Positions 8,943-19,770 of a DNA stretch of 64,000 nucleotides are shown here, piece after piece. A program made the translations under genes and the position numbers. Source of the DNA: a virus. The stretch covers positions 43,237 through 107,236 of the IMG/VR virus record IMGVR_UViG_3300008448_000016. One strand, given 5' to 3'. Numbering within the stretch: position 1 is the first letter of the stretch; the number at the start of each line of letters is the position of its first letter. The notes below the pieces were generated by a model. The model ran no database searches. It saw only the letters and a program-made list of their open reading frames with translations, and was not told where the DNA came from.

Positions 8943-10115
8943 TCATTGTTTTTCTACATTAAAAAATCCGTATCCGTACTTCTCTAAATCACCAACATTG
9001 TCCACCTCACCCAATCTTTCCACATATTCTAACGCAGACATTTTTCCTCTTTCAATAAAGACATTTGATATTATTTCAGGTTGATCTATAACATTTATTA
9101 ATGCTTCATTTTTGGTTATTGCCGATAATATTAGATCATCTTGTGTAAAACCTGAAGATTGTATCACATATAATGTTGTTCCATCAGGATAATCATAATA
9201 ATCCACACCATTTATGGTATATGCAATGTATTCATTATTAGGATCCGTCCCCCAATATGTCCCAACAGTATTTGAAGTACCAGTTACTTCAATCCCAAGT
9301 TTAAATTTACCTCCCGATAGTGCGTATTTAGGCCCGTATTGAGCAAGATCGTTAACGGATGATTGAGTATATCCTGTTATAATAAAAGGAACCGTAGTAT
9401 AGTTATAACTATAAAAATCATTTATGTCTGTATTTGAGTCTCCTGTAAATATGTAATCATAATTTATTGGGGTTGCACTCCAATTACCATTAAAAGATGT
9501 AAAAGTTGCAACACCAAAAGGATCCAAATTTGGTACAAACACATATGGAACCGTGATTGTTTTTGAAACTTGTGATATTCCCCAAGGTGATGTTGCATTT
9601 ATTGTTATTACATATTGACCATTCCCAATAGGATAGTTGTGTGTTATCGGTAAAGCACCACTTAATGTTTGTACTGTGGATCCATCTCCCCAATCAATGG
9701 TAAATGTCGTTACATTCAAAAATGTTTTAAACTCAAGATCGGATGTGTTATAGACATAATAGGTATATGGACTACCCGTTGTTGCCGAAAATATGAAATT
9801 CGTAACAACATCTTTTTGTAGGATAGCACCATCAAATACAGAGTAGTACCCATAATCAACCGCGGTCTGTGTGAACAATAATGGTATCGTCAAACCTGTC
9901 ATCACAGAAGTACCTCCTGATGCCCCAGATAACACATATGTCATTCCTGTATACACACCTGTAGTACCTGATATTGTATTTTCGGTAATTGCGGTGATAG
10001 GACAACAAGGATCAATATCATAGTTATATTCAATCCCATCTATATAATTTATTGTTAATAGATCGGATTTAATATTTTCGGGCGATATTTTAAAATAATA
10101 TTTTTGTTCTACCAT
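8943..10115 (-). CDS. Virion protein with PKD-like domain
   Basis: 390 residues. Residues about 130-195 contain FTIDWGDGSTVQTLSG followed by ITHNYPIGNGQYVITINATSPWG. This is the W-G-D-G-(S/T) ... H-x-Y ... G-x-Y-x-(V/I) pattern of PKD/PKD-like Ig-fold domains, common in extracellular and virion proteins that bind polysaccharide. The rest is beta-rich, with a Gly/Thr-rich segment (SGASGGTSVMTG) near residue 60. It sits one codon from the upstream gene and is probably a decoration or fibre-associated protein. The domain call is good and the biological role is inferred. Confidence 0.65.
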   Translation of the reverse strand: MVEQKYYFKISPENIKSDLLTINYIDGIEYNYDIDPCCPITAITENTISGTTGVYTGMTYVLSGASGGTSVMTGLTIPLLFTQTAVDYGYYSVFDGAILQKDVVTNFIFSATTGSPYTYYVYNTSDLEFKTFLNVTTFTIDWGDGSTVQTLSGALPITHNYPIGNGQYVITINATSPWGISQVSKTITVPYVFVPNLDPFGVATFTSFNGNWSATPINYDYIFTGDSNTDINDFYSYNYTTVPFIITGYTQSSVNDLAQYGPKYALSGGKFKLGIEVTGTSNTVGTYWGTDPNNEYIAYTINGVDYYDYPDGTTLYVIQSSGFTQDDLILSAITKNEALINVIDQPEIISNVFIERGKMSALEYVERLGEVDNVGDLEKYGYGFFNVEKQ

Positions 10116-10116
10116 A

Positions 10117-10935
10117 TTACACAGGATTTACATATTCATACCATACAATAGGTAATGAGTCTAACCCAACTCTTTGAACTAAATTTGTTGGATTAAAAAC
10201 CTCATAAGTTTTATTATTATAATTTAAATTAACTTTATAGTAGAAATAATTTTCACCATTAAAGGTAAAAGGACTTGCTATTTGGAATTGTGGTGTGTTA
10301 ATCATGGTGGTGAAAACCCCGGTTCTTCCGTTAAAGAACTTAGCGGACATATAGAATTCAGATAGATCTATGAAATCTCTACTTCTTAACCAATAAATAA
10401 AAAACCCTTCTTTATCCCCAATAAAATCTAATTTCATTTTTGGTTTTTTAACATTAACATTAGGTAATGTTTGTGATATTGATATATTTTCGGTAAAACC
10501 TTGCTGAACGGGCAAAATTATTGTGAAATAATTTTTTTGTGTTGTTGGGTTTGCCGTATCATAAAAATCCAATTTGAAGAAGGACTTCGTAAATGGTTTT
10601 CTATAGTAATATAATTCTTCACCCGTAAATCCATCAACTTGATAACTATCCACATAATCAGTTATATTGGCGGTTGGTATATTTGCGGTACTACCACTAT
10701 AAAAATAAAATTCATAATTTATTGATGTCTTTTCAACATTTTGTTCAAAATAAGTATTGTGTGAAAATCTATCAATTTCAAAATCATTAGCCAAACCAAT
10801 AACTTCTTCCAATACGGTTTTTTGATATTCTTCAACACTATCTTCCCTACCACTGAAATCCCACTTAATTTCAATAGGAATATCTATCTGTCTATCAAGA
10901 CTAGATTGTAGTATTTTATATTTACTCACACTCAT
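10117..10935 (-). CDS. Baseplate-module structural protein, unassigned
   Basis: 272 residues, starting MSVSKYKILQSSLDRQID. It has a charged N-terminal helix region (GREDSVEEYQKTVLEEVIG) followed by beta-rich sequence and FIGDKEGFFIYWLRSRDFIDLSEFYMSAKF. The start overlaps the end of the preceding gene by 14 nt, so the two are translationally coupled. No signal peptide or membrane segment. I do not recognise the family. The location between wedge proteins and fibres suggests a baseplate periphery or fibre-connector role. Confidence 0.6.
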   Translation of the reverse strand: MSVSKYKILQSSLDRQIDIPIEIKWDFSGREDSVEEYQKTVLEEVIGLANDFEIDRFSHNTYFEQNVEKTSINYEFYFYSGSTANIPTANITDYVDSYQVDGFTGEELYYYRKPFTKSFFKLDFYDTANPTTQKNYFTIILPVQQGFTENISISQTLPNVNVKKPKMKLDFIGDKEGFFIYWLRSRDFIDLSEFYMSAKFFNGRTGVFTTMINTPQFQIASPFTFNGENYFYYKVNLNYNNKTYEVFNPTNLVQRVGLDSLPIVWYEYVNPV

Positions 10936-12664
10936 CTATTGTCGGGTCATCAATTTCGTTTATAAACTGATTGGCAGTTTGAGATCCTTCAGGTATTAAT
11001 CTAAATATGGTATTAACAAAAGGATAGTGTTTACCATTCATAAATGGATAATCAACCCCAAGTCCATCACCATCAATGAACCCATAAGGATATAAATCTC
11101 TCCATCTAAAACTATTAGATAAATTAGAATAGAATGAATAATCAGGTATATCAACAATTTCCAAAGATTCCCCTTCCTCAATGTAATCCGAAAATACTCT
11201 AATCGTTATTGGGTTGTGAGGTTTATAATAATACCCAAATTGATTGTTAACATTTATTGTATTATTTAATGAGAACCAAAAAGGGTTGAAGGTTATTTTA
11301 TGATATAGATCAGATATTACCCTTTCTGTTTGTTCGTACGAATTAAACTCACAGAAATCCCCATCAATAATATCGTCAACTTGTAAGTTTTCATGATATA
11401 TAAATGGCCCGGTTGGTGGGGTGGTTTGACTAAAATATGTGTTAGTAGGTATTGTGGTATTAGATGAAGAGTTTGCAACATCCCACCAAGGTGATGGTTG
11501 TCCATAAAATAATGGGAGATTAAACTCATACCCTTGTTTAAGTTCTTTTGTCCATCCAAAATAACCTCTCCATATTGTTGTAAAATATAATTCCGTTAGT
11601 GGTCGTTTTTGATTGTCCACCAAATCACTTATATCAATATCAACATTAAAGGATAATGTGTATGCTTGCCCACCTTCTTTAACGGAAGACCTAGCAATAT
11701 TATTAGGAGTTAAAACCGCTGGTTCATATTTAATTTTTGAGTTAAATATGTTTTGTTCAAATCCAGCCTTAACCAAAATCGCATCTTCAGAATTTGTTAA
11801 AATCTTATGTCTTCTTACATAATAAGTTGAAATTGTTTCAGACTCATTATCGTTGTTTATCACTCTTTTAAATGTCCCTGTATTTCCCTGTAAAAATGTT
11901 GTTCCCGTATATCCAACATTACTTATGTTGAAAACAAACTCTTCACTACCAAACCCAGGATTACCTAAACTTGATATTAGGAAAAGATCTTGACCATTAT
12001 AATCAAAAGATAATTTAACATATTCCCCAACAGAAAGTCCGTGAGGCATCACACATCTAAATGATATATTTCTTGTATTATTATTACTTCCCGTATCAAT
12101 TATAAATGGTATACCATCAGATACCGTCCAAACCCATGATACCGATGTTTGTGGATCAATCGCCTGTAAAGTCCTATTACTAACATTTTCATATGCATAA
12201 CTCAAATAATGCGTCCAATTATAGGTTGTCGCACTTTTGTTAACGAATGTTAAATGATTGTTCGGTGGTTGGGTGTATCCTACATTATTATTGTCAGTTC
12301 TGATGAAATCAAATTCAAAATATTGAGGATGTCCTTCCCACGGAGAAGATGGGTTTGATAGTGAAGAAACCGCATTATTAACCGCATTGGTATAATATAA
12401 ATTATTTTTAAATGGTGTATATGAAACGGATCCAACATATTCATTTTTAAATATGAATGAAAATTTTGTAACAGGTCTAAATATGTTTGATTTTTCTCGT
12501 TCATCAATAAAAACCTGCTGAAGATTTAAATCAACACTACGATCAAACTCAACATTCTCCTTATGTGTTTGTTCCAATACAACATTTGGTGATAAAATCG
12601 TATTAGGAGATGTTTTGTATCTTAATGACCCTAAAATTATTCTTGTTTCATCATCAATTCCCAT
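10922..12664 (-). CDS. Large baseplate-module protein, unassigned
   Basis: 580 residues, beginning MGIDDETRIILGSLRYKTSPN. Mostly beta-rich with many Asn, Tyr and Phe, and ending in an acidic tail (INEIDDPTIDECE). Residues 330-400 include SVKEGGQAYTLSFNVDIDIS and a W-R-G-Y-F-G-W-T-K motif. The gene shares its first base with the stop of the giant upstream protein and overlaps the next gene by 14 nt. By position (after gp25, gp6 and a giant wedge protein) it could be the counterpart of T4 gp8 or gp10, but I see no decisive motif, so this is only a positional suggestion. Confidence 0.6.
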   Translation of the reverse strand: MGIDDETRIILGSLRYKTSPNTILSPNVVLEQTHKENVEFDRSVDLNLQQVFIDEREKSNIFRPVTKFSFIFKNEYVGSVSYTPFKNNLYYTNAVNNAVSSLSNPSSPWEGHPQYFEFDFIRTDNNNVGYTQPPNNHLTFVNKSATTYNWTHYLSYAYENVSNRTLQAIDPQTSVSWVWTVSDGIPFIIDTGSNNNTRNISFRCVMPHGLSVGEYVKLSFDYNGQDLFLISSLGNPGFGSEEFVFNISNVGYTGTTFLQGNTGTFKRVINNDNESETISTYYVRRHKILTNSEDAILVKAGFEQNIFNSKIKYEPAVLTPNNIARSSVKEGGQAYTLSFNVDIDISDLVDNQKRPLTELYFTTIWRGYFGWTKELKQGYEFNLPLFYGQPSPWWDVANSSSNTTIPTNTYFSQTTPPTGPFIYHENLQVDDIIDGDFCEFNSYEQTERVISDLYHKITFNPFWFSLNNTINVNNQFGYYYKPHNPITIRVFSDYIEEGESLEIVDIPDYSFYSNLSNSFRWRDLYPYGFIDGDGLGVDYPFMNGKHYPFVNTIFRLIPEGSQTANQFINEIDDPTIDECE

Positions 12665-15600
12665 TAGTCTTCTGCTGTATCTATATATAGTTTTATAAAC
12701 CTATTTAATGCGGTTTTACCATTCTTTAACCCAAAATAAAAATGATTTGGAGTCCCAACAATAACAGGATTGGCAATTGGTGGTGTGCTTATAACAGGAT
12801 TACCACTTGAATCAAAATTAGTTATGAACCCGTAATAAATATTAGGGAATGATCCTCCCATTAATGCGGTTTTAAAATAATCATCATTAGACGCATCTAA
12901 CCCTTGATACCTTTGACTATAGAACCCTGTACCTGTTTGATTACCATTTGCAGTGGTAAACCAATTATTATCTTCATTACCGAAAATACTATTACTACTT
13001 TCTATTTTCCATTTATACAATGGTACTTCTTGAGATTTAGGATAACCATATATTGTCTGTAATAATGGTGAGAAATTGTATATGTTAATTCCCGGAGACA
13101 AAGCTCTTCTATTTCTATACTCACTATTATTTGTTACTCCTGTTGCATTATAGAACACACCAAAGACAGGCCCGGTTGAGTCTTGACCAACATATACAGT
13201 ATTGTCATCATAATTTCCACTTATAAATGGATTTATTTGATATTCAGAATTTATTGAGAATGATTGAGCGACATCCCCATCTATTCTTTGTCCTGTTCTT
13301 GAGAAGAATTGATTGATTGATGCGGATCCTGCTTGGAACAATTGTTGTCCCCAAGTTGCGTTAACTAATCTTGAAATTATCCCTAATTGTAAAACATCCG
13401 AACTGTCATTATATGATGTACTCATAAAAGAATTACCAATATACCTACCTTCAAATTCAGATGATGAGCATATTTCAGAGATAAATTCATCTCTCTTACC
13501 CATATCTAAAATAGTTGTTGGGAAAAGTATCTGTCTTGAATTTGCGGAATCATCAGGAGATGATGTACCAAATATTGATGTTGGTATTGGAGATGGCGCA
13601 CCTATAAAATCATTACCATTCCAAGGAGAACTACGATAATAGAAATTATTACTTACATCATTATAGATAACAATATCATCACAGTATTTATAACGAGCTT
13701 GACCTAAAGAATTAAATACCGTTTGTTTATTAAATGACGGCATATATAGAGTACCATTTATCCAATTGTTTTGGAACATATGACTAAACACCCCTCTACA
13801 AGCCGCAAACATAACATTAAATCTTGCTTTCCATTCTAAAAATAAATTTATGTCGTTTCCAAGTTCCGCAACATACGGCTTATTTAAAAGATAATAACAA
13901 CCGCCAACAACTTTATCAATTTGATCACAACTACTATTAACAGTAAAACCAGTTCCGTATCCTGTATAACATTCTAAACTAACCATATTTTCACAAGTTA
14001 AAGACGTGAATAAGGTTGGGTTTCCATCAACATCAGAAATATTACCAGATGAAGTATCTGAAGTTATATTAACAGTTTCGGTAAATCCAATAACACCTTC
14101 GTCAGGTATTTTATAATATGTGAAATTGTTATTTTGATGAAGAGCAAAATAATTATTAGTACCTTGATCAACAGAAGTTGAGATAGGTAATCTATCACTT
14201 CTCATTACAATTTTAAGTCTATCGTTAAAATTTAATGTTCCCATATATGGGAAAGCTCCGCTAGGGGCATATAAAAGATATGCTGGCGAATATAAATGCC
14301 AATATGTTAATGGAGATCCAACATCAGGTGTTGGATCTGATGTTGAAGTATATATAAATGACCCTCCACCAACATAATAATTTGTTAATGGTTGATAATA
14401 CGCCGAAGAAATAGGTAATAATCTATTTGAAAATGTTATTGTGTTATCGGTATTCAATATGACCCCTAATGGTGTTTCAGTTGGTGACCCATTGTCAGTG
14501 AAATTAGTCCAAAAACTAACCCCACCTATAGCTGAATCATCGGTACACAAATAATAATAAGGTAATTCTGACCCTGTGCTTGGGTTATTATTATATTGCG
14601 TTAAATCAGGTAAAAACCCATAAGATGGATAAAATAATTGATTATTATTAAATGCCGCGGTGTTATTGTATCTATTATGTATTGCAGGTGTTGTTCCTCC
14701 AATAAAACCTCGTATTGGGATATTAAGTTTAAAATTTCCTGTAATAACTTTTTGACCCCAACCTAATCCAAATATTTTAGATAAATCATAACTTATATTT
14801 TGTCTTTGGGTATATGTGTCAACTCCTCTTACATAAAATATGATACCCAAATTTCTATAGTTTTGGATTTGTTGTATTGCATTTTTTGATGAACTATAAA
14901 TCCCGTAACCTAAAGAAGTATCTGTTTCATCAAACCATTCCCCCCATGTGTATCTGGTTAAATGAAGAATATAATTATCTCTAAAACTATTACCACCACC
15001 TATTGATGTATCAAGGAAGTCACCTACAGTCATTCCTGTTATACACTGAAAATATTCAATATCAGAAGCAAAACCATAATAACTCTCATTGGTATCTTGT
15101 ATTATGTTAATTGTTACGGGTGGTAAATTTGTTGACATCGTTGGGTCATTATAATTACCACTAATAATTTGTGTTGATCCTGTAAATGTAGTTCCCGTTA
15201 TTGAAGTGTTATTAAATTGATTTGTTACCGTTAAACCTGTTAACCTATTCCAATCCCCACTTAATGATGGATTTTGGAATGATAGAATATCCCCTGACTG
15301 AATTCCAGTTATAACATTTGGATCTACTAACGTAACAAAAACCTGATCATAAATATCCGCAGACCCGTTAACACTATATTTCATAACATTAAAGTTATTG
15401 AAATATTTATCCCTTAAATTAAATGAATTCATTTTTTGAGAGAGAGTTTCCGTTAAAGGATAACCATACAATTCACTACCATTACTCGCTTTATCTGTTA
15501 TGAATTGTCTTGGAGCTCTTTTAATTGTAACGGTAGGATCCGAATCATCAATACCCGAAAAAATTGATAACCAATCGTTTTGAGCTCCTTGAGCAAGACT

Positions 15601-17853
15601 AGGATAACTGTTTTGTATAAATGAATAATTAGGTGGACTATTTAATGCGTTTGATGGATTTAAACCAAAGAACAGAGACCTAGTATTAATATCCGCTAAA
15701 AATGATGAATTACTATCAACCGCAACCGAACCTGATGGATTTGTTCCTTCACCCTCAACCTCATCATACTCAGTTTTTTTATCTTCACAAGTACAACTAT
15801 CACAATCGGGATATGATATCATTGGTAATGCAAGTCTTGTAAAGTTTTTTACCTTTAAAATCGCCGGAACAACAATTGCATTGAATAATGCAATTAATCC
15901 AAGATAGAACAACAATTTTAAAGCGTTTACCGCAATTAATCCAACCGCAGGGAACGCTCCAACCATTGACGCCCCCGCTTCGTAAGCACTAAATATTAAC
16001 CAAGCGTTTACCCCAAATATAAAAAACCACTTTAAAACAGGCCATATCAATGCAATAATATGCGCCAAAGATAATAGAACTATTATCGGAAACGTTAAAA
16101 TATTTAAAAAAATACTTGTAATAAATTGCAAGAAATCAAAATTTCTTTGTCCGTCATTTACGGGAAATTTATTATTTTCACTCTGACAAGATCTTTCAGT
16201 TATTTCTTTAATACCTAAATGTCTTGATCTATTTGTACCATTTTTATATCTATCAATAAATGAACTTACAGTATAAATTTTATTATAATGAAATTCATAA
16301 AAAGTGTCCTCACAATCAATTGCCGATTGTTTATCAACATAATCATCCCAATCCAAACTAAACGCATATGATTTTATTACTTGAAAATAATCTTCAGGGT
16401 AATATGTAAACACAATACTTTGTGGTTGAGTAGGGTCAACAGGATTTGATGTTATCTGAACAGTATTGTTAACAAGTGGTAGTGGAATACTTTCAAAACT
16501 CCCACCATAAGGAACACCATTTATTTCAATTGAGAAATTTTCTTGATTATTTATCGCATTACTGAAAACTAACCCACCTTGTGGTATTGTAATTGTTACA
16601 ACAGTAACACCCACCGCAAATTGGAAATCATAATTTAATGTGGGTAATGATGTTGGGTCAGTATTTGGGTTTGACCATCCGTGTTCTTTCACATTAGGAA
16701 CAAGATAATTACCTCTCATGAAGTTATTATTCAATCCTTCTTCATTCTGCCATTTTACTTTAAATCTATATTTTGACTTTGTTGGGATACCGACAGTAGG
16801 ATCATTTGATATAACTTGCTCACCAAATTCATTTGTTGTTATATAATCCAAATTCATTGGTAAATTTGTTAACCAAGTACCATCTCCATCTATAATTTTT
16901 CCATCTTCCTCCAAAACATATTGTTCAAGAATAGGATCCCCATTTTGATCCGTTTCAATCGTTTGTCTTATTGATAATATCTGACCTGGCCCTGCAACCA
17001 AATCACACATATTACCTGTATTAATTTTTGGTTTACAATTTTTCTTAAGCGAATCTTCATTTGCGGTTGAGACAACTGAACCCATGAAAACTGAAGTAGG
17101 TTGTATATTTACATTTGCGGATCCTGTTAAGTCAAAATCAACTCTTGTAATTCCTAATAAACATATCTCAGGTTCTCCCCATAATGGTTGTACTTCAACT
17201 ATTTTATTTAATGTCACTAGTTGTGGTAGTTCTCTTAAGTTAGTTGATGATTTAAATTTATTACCATTAACTTGTGATTCTGTTGCAATTCCGGCATTTA
17301 TTAGATCTTGTGGTGATAATGAAAAACAACCAATGTCAGATAAATCAACATCCATAAACACGGTTTGAGTTCCTGTTGGAACTCCGAATATCATATAATC
17401 ACCACTTTCATTTGTTTTTACGGTAAATTTATAATATTTATCATACACCTCAACCAATGGACTATTAACTAAAACATCTTCTCTTGATGGAAATGTTCCT
17501 GTTGCGGCGTGTCCTTGATATGATGGTTCATATGGTAATAAATTATATCTATATCCATCTTCATTCACATCATCAAGAGATGTATATGGATATAATTCAG
17601 AAATAATTGGATTATTTTGATCTTCTTCTGATATTGGAATAAAGATTGAAACTTTTGCATTTGGGACACCAAATCCACCATTAACTAATACTCTACCAAC
17701 AACAACACCATAATCAGAACAAACTCTTGTATATATATCACTTTGGAGTATCTTAAGTGATAAGATCTCCAAGTATTCAAAATCCTGATCTAATTGTATT
17801 TTAATGGACTTATCAACACCCGGTTGTGTCCTTATTCTATATGATTTAGGCAT
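12664..17853 (-). CDS. Giant baseplate protein with internal hydrophobic segments
   Basis: 1729 residues from the ATG at 17853; a TTG one codon upstream is less likely. Residues about 40-190 contain VVGRVLVNGGFGVPNAKVSIFIP and later GDYMIFGVPTGTQTVFMDVD, typical of carboxypeptidase-regulatory-like beta-sandwich domains. Residues about 578-672 hold three or four strongly hydrophobic stretches (for example ILTFPIIVLLSLAHIIALIW), immediately followed by a Cys-rich loop (CDSCTCED). The remaining 1000 residues are beta-rich, Asn/Gly/Thr-rich structural sequence. It lies directly after the gp6-like gene in the place T4 has gp7, so a wedge role is plausible. Hydrophobic helices in the middle of a virion protein are unusual and suggest a membrane-insertion step. 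Confidence 0.65.
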   Translation of the reverse strand: MPKSYRIRTQPGVDKSIKIQLDQDFEYLEILSLKILQSDIYTRVCSDYGVVVGRVLVNGGFGVPNAKVSIFIPISEEDQNNPIISELYPYTSLDDVNEDGYRYNLLPYEPSYQGHAATGTFPSREDVLVNSPLVEVYDKYYKFTVKTNESGDYMIFGVPTGTQTVFMDVDLSDIGCFSLSPQDLINAGIATESQVNGNKFKSSTNLRELPQLVTLNKIVEVQPLWGEPEICLLGITRVDFDLTGSANVNIQPTSVFMGSVVSTANEDSLKKNCKPKINTGNMCDLVAGPGQILSIRQTIETDQNGDPILEQYVLEEDGKIIDGDGTWLTNLPMNLDYITTNEFGEQVISNDPTVGIPTKSKYRFKVKWQNEEGLNNNFMRGNYLVPNVKEHGWSNPNTDPTSLPTLNYDFQFAVGVTVVTITIPQGGLVFSNAINNQENFSIEINGVPYGGSFESIPLPLVNNTVQITSNPVDPTQPQSIVFTYYPEDYFQVIKSYAFSLDWDDYVDKQSAIDCEDTFYEFHYNKIYTVSSFIDRYKNGTNRSRHLGIKEITERSCQSENNKFPVNDGQRNFDFLQFITSIFLNILTFPIIVLLSLAHIIALIWPVLKWFFIFGVNAWLIFSAYEAGASMVGAFPAVGLIAVNALKLLFYLGLIALFNAIVVPAILKVKNFTRLALPMISYPDCDSCTCEDKKTEYDEVEGEGTNPSGSVAVDSNSSFLADINTRSLFFGLNPSNALNSPPNYSFIQNSYPSLAQGAQNDWLSIFSGIDDSDPTVTIKRAPRQFITDKASNGSELYGYPLTETLSQKMNSFNLRDKYFNNFNVMKYSVNGSADIYDQVFVTLVDPNVITGIQSGDILSFQNPSLSGDWNRLTGLTVTNQFNNTSITGTTFTGSTQIISGNYNDPTMSTNLPPVTINIIQDTNESYYGFASDIEYFQCITGMTVGDFLDTSIGGGNSFRDNYILHLTRYTWGEWFDETDTSLGYGIYSSSKNAIQQIQNYRNLGIIFYVRGVDTYTQRQNISYDLSKIFGLGWGQKVITGNFKLNIPIRGFIGGTTPAIHNRYNNTAAFNNNQLFYPSYGFLPDLTQYNNNPSTGSELPYYYLCTDDSAIGGVSFWTNFTDNGSPTETPLGVILNTDNTITFSNRLLPISSAYYQPLTNYYVGGGSFIYTSTSDPTPDVGSPLTYWHLYSPAYLLYAPSGAFPYMGTLNFNDRLKIVMRSDRLPISTSVDQGTNNYFALHQNNNFTYYKIPDEGVIGFTETVNITSDTSSGNISDVDGNPTLFTSLTCENMVSLECYTGYGTGFTVNSSCDQIDKVVGGCYYLLNKPYVAELGNDINLFLEWKARFNVMFAACRGVFSHMFQNNWINGTLYMPSFNKQTVFNSLGQARYKYCDDIVIYNDVSNNFYYRSSPWNGNDFIGAPSPIPTSIFGTSSPDDSANSRQILFPTTILDMGKRDEFISEICSSSEFEGRYIGNSFMSTSYNDSSDVLQLGIISRLVNATWGQQLFQAGSASINQFFSRTGQRIDGDVAQSFSINSEYQINPFISGNYDDNTVYVGQDSTGPVFGVFYNATGVTNNSEYRNRRALSPGINIYNFSPLLQTIYGYPKSQEVPLYKWKIESSNSIFGNEDNNWFTTANGNQTGTGFYSQRYQGLDASNDDYFKTALMGGSFPNIYYGFITNFDSSGNPVISTPPIANPVIVGTPNHFYFGLKNGKTALNRFIKLYIDTAED

Positions 17854-17868
17854 CAATTAATCTTTTTT

Positions 17869-17876
17869 GATAAATA
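17869..17876 (-). promoter_or_regulatory. TATTTATC box before giant baseplate gene
   Basis: Coding-strand CTATTTATC 15 nt upstream of the ATG at 17853, inside a 70-bp gap. It would drive the run of overlapping structural genes from 17853 down to 8943. Confidence 0.45.
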
Positions 17877-17926
17877 GTTTATTTCCTATTTTCAAAAAAT
17901 AATTCTTTTATTGTAAAAATAAATCA

Positions 17927-19765
17927 TCAAGAGAAATTCACCGTAGCAAGATTAAGAACTCTAACATTAATATCTGTGTTAGGGTATCTTATTTGATATA
18001 TTTGGGTCGGTTCTGCAAATATAGTATCAGCAACTAACCCTATCTCTCTTGTTGTAGGATCAGAATATGATTGTGAAGTTTGTGATGATGAATATTGACC
18101 CCCAACTTGATTAAAGAACTTCATGTCAGAAATACTAATAACCCCATTTTCACTTTGTATTTGTCTTCTTAATTCTGAAACATATACATTTTCACCCATT
18201 TGCCTTTGTAAGGGGCTAAAATAATTTGTTATAAGTTCAATAATTTTTGCAACCACAACTCCTTGATTTTGACTTGCATCAAGAACCACATCAACATTAA
18301 CACTCAAATCAATAACATTTGCCGATTCAATTGAGATATAATCGTTTATCATTCTATAGTTTGATAAATAATTTGCAACATTATTTTTTAATGTGTTTGA
18401 TATAACTTCAGTTAATTTACCTGTTGAGTCGTATGATAACATTTTAACTTTAATTTTATTATTTTCTTCGGTAATTGCAACTTTACCAGGAGCACCAAAT
18501 TGTGAAGGCATATTTCTTATAATTGATTCATAATCATTAATCGTAACCGCCCTATTTTGAGCGGCAAAGTTATAACTAACATATTGTCTAACTTCCTCCG
18601 TTGTCGGAGCATTTGATCCTCCGATTGCTGCGGTAACATTGTTACAAGTTAAAGAATTAACGACAGTTGTGTTTGTTGATTCAGAAGGCCCATTCACAAA
18701 AAATGACACAGTTCCAATCTGATTTATAACGTTAACACCTAAATTGGTTGCTTGCCCACCACCAACTCTATATTGTACAAACAAGGTTGTATTTGCCTTT
18801 AATGCGGATCCAAGGGCTAAATTATTTATATACTTACTTAAATCCAAATTAAAACCATTTCTCGCAAATTCTCTTAATTGTTCATCAGCGGAAACATTAC
18901 CACCACCAAAAGTCATTTTTAAGAAACCTTCAGGAGTATATTCAGTTATAAATTTACTATCTGTTGTTATATATTTCCCAACTTTAACCCCTGGTTGATC
19001 TGACACTTTTGTTGGGTCTTCAATGAAGACTCTGTTTTCTGCTAACGCAGGAACTTCATACCACCTGTTATTTAATCCCAAGAATTCTTGAGCTGTCGGT
19101 ACATTAGTATATTGTGTCCCATCTTTTAATAAAACACTTGTTATACCTAATACATTTTTTTCAGGTAAAAATAATTCAAAGAATGGTTTAATATCATTTG
19201 GACTTATTGTTCTTTTGAATACCTTTGTAATTCCATTTACAACAACTTCTCGTTTAACTATGGTGTAGTTTAGTAATTTACCACTACCATCAAAATTAGG
19301 TATTTTTAGTCTATTTGGGGATCCTTCAGCATTTACCGCAGAAGAAAAATCAATATCATAAACCGTTTCAAATGGTTGACCAGCCCCATTAACCTGTGAT
19401 CCTCTTCTTAATATTCCACAATATCTTAAATCTTCTTTATCACCAAACGCAGGAACTGTAATTGAGAAATCAACCAAAGCAACAGATGGTCTTTGTCCCG
19501 GTATTTTTAAACCATAAGTTCTTGCAATATTATATATTGATGATTTTTGTTGAGCATATTGTAATACAGTTTCTTGTATACTTCTATCAATATTAAAATG
19601 TAGGTTATCAGTAACCGCAGCATTTAAATCTAATAGAACGGAGAAAATACCCGCATCATTGAAGTTTTGGATTAGATCGGGGTAATAAGTTCTTGTAAAA
19701 TTAATTAATTCGGTTCTTATCCCTTGAAAATCTCTGGTTGTATATGATATTTTTTTGTTTGCCAT
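17927..19765 (-). CDS. 6: Baseplate wedge protein, gp6-like (baseplate J family)
   Basis: 612 residues (T4 gp6 is 660). The N terminus ISYTTRDFQGIRTELINFTRTYYPDL, followed by VLLDLNAAVTDNLHFNIDRSIQETVL, matches the opening of T4 gp6/baseplate J-like proteins. The C-terminal half contains the RAVTINDYESIIRNMP motif of this family. gp6 dimers form the inner ring of the baseplate wedge in contractile tails. The gene follows the gp25-like gene by 5 nt, as in T4 and many contractile injection systems. This is one of the firmest assignments in the window. Confidence 0.88.
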   Translation of the reverse strand: MANKKISYTTRDFQGIRTELINFTRTYYPDLIQNFNDAGIFSVLLDLNAAVTDNLHFNIDRSIQETVLQYAQQKSSIYNIARTYGLKIPGQRPSVALVDFSITVPAFGDKEDLRYCGILRRGSQVNGAGQPFETVYDIDFSSAVNAEGSPNRLKIPNFDGSGKLLNYTIVKREVVVNGITKVFKRTISPNDIKPFFELFLPEKNVLGITSVLLKDGTQYTNVPTAQEFLGLNNRWYEVPALAENRVFIEDPTKVSDQPGVKVGKYITTDSKFITEYTPEGFLKMTFGGGNVSADEQLREFARNGFNLDLSKYINNLALGSALKANTTLFVQYRVGGGQATNLGVNVINQIGTVSFFVNGPSESTNTTVVNSLTCNNVTAAIGGSNAPTTEEVRQYVSYNFAAQNRAVTINDYESIIRNMPSQFGAPGKVAITEENNKIKVKMLSYDSTGKLTEVISNTLKNNVANYLSNYRMINDYISIESANVIDLSVNVDVVLDASQNQGVVVAKIIELITNYFSPLQRQMGENVYVSELRRQIQSENGVISISDMKFFNQVGGQYSSSQTSQSYSDPTTREIGLVADTIFAEPTQIYQIRYPNTDINVRVLNLATVNFS

Positions 19766-19770
19766 AACAA

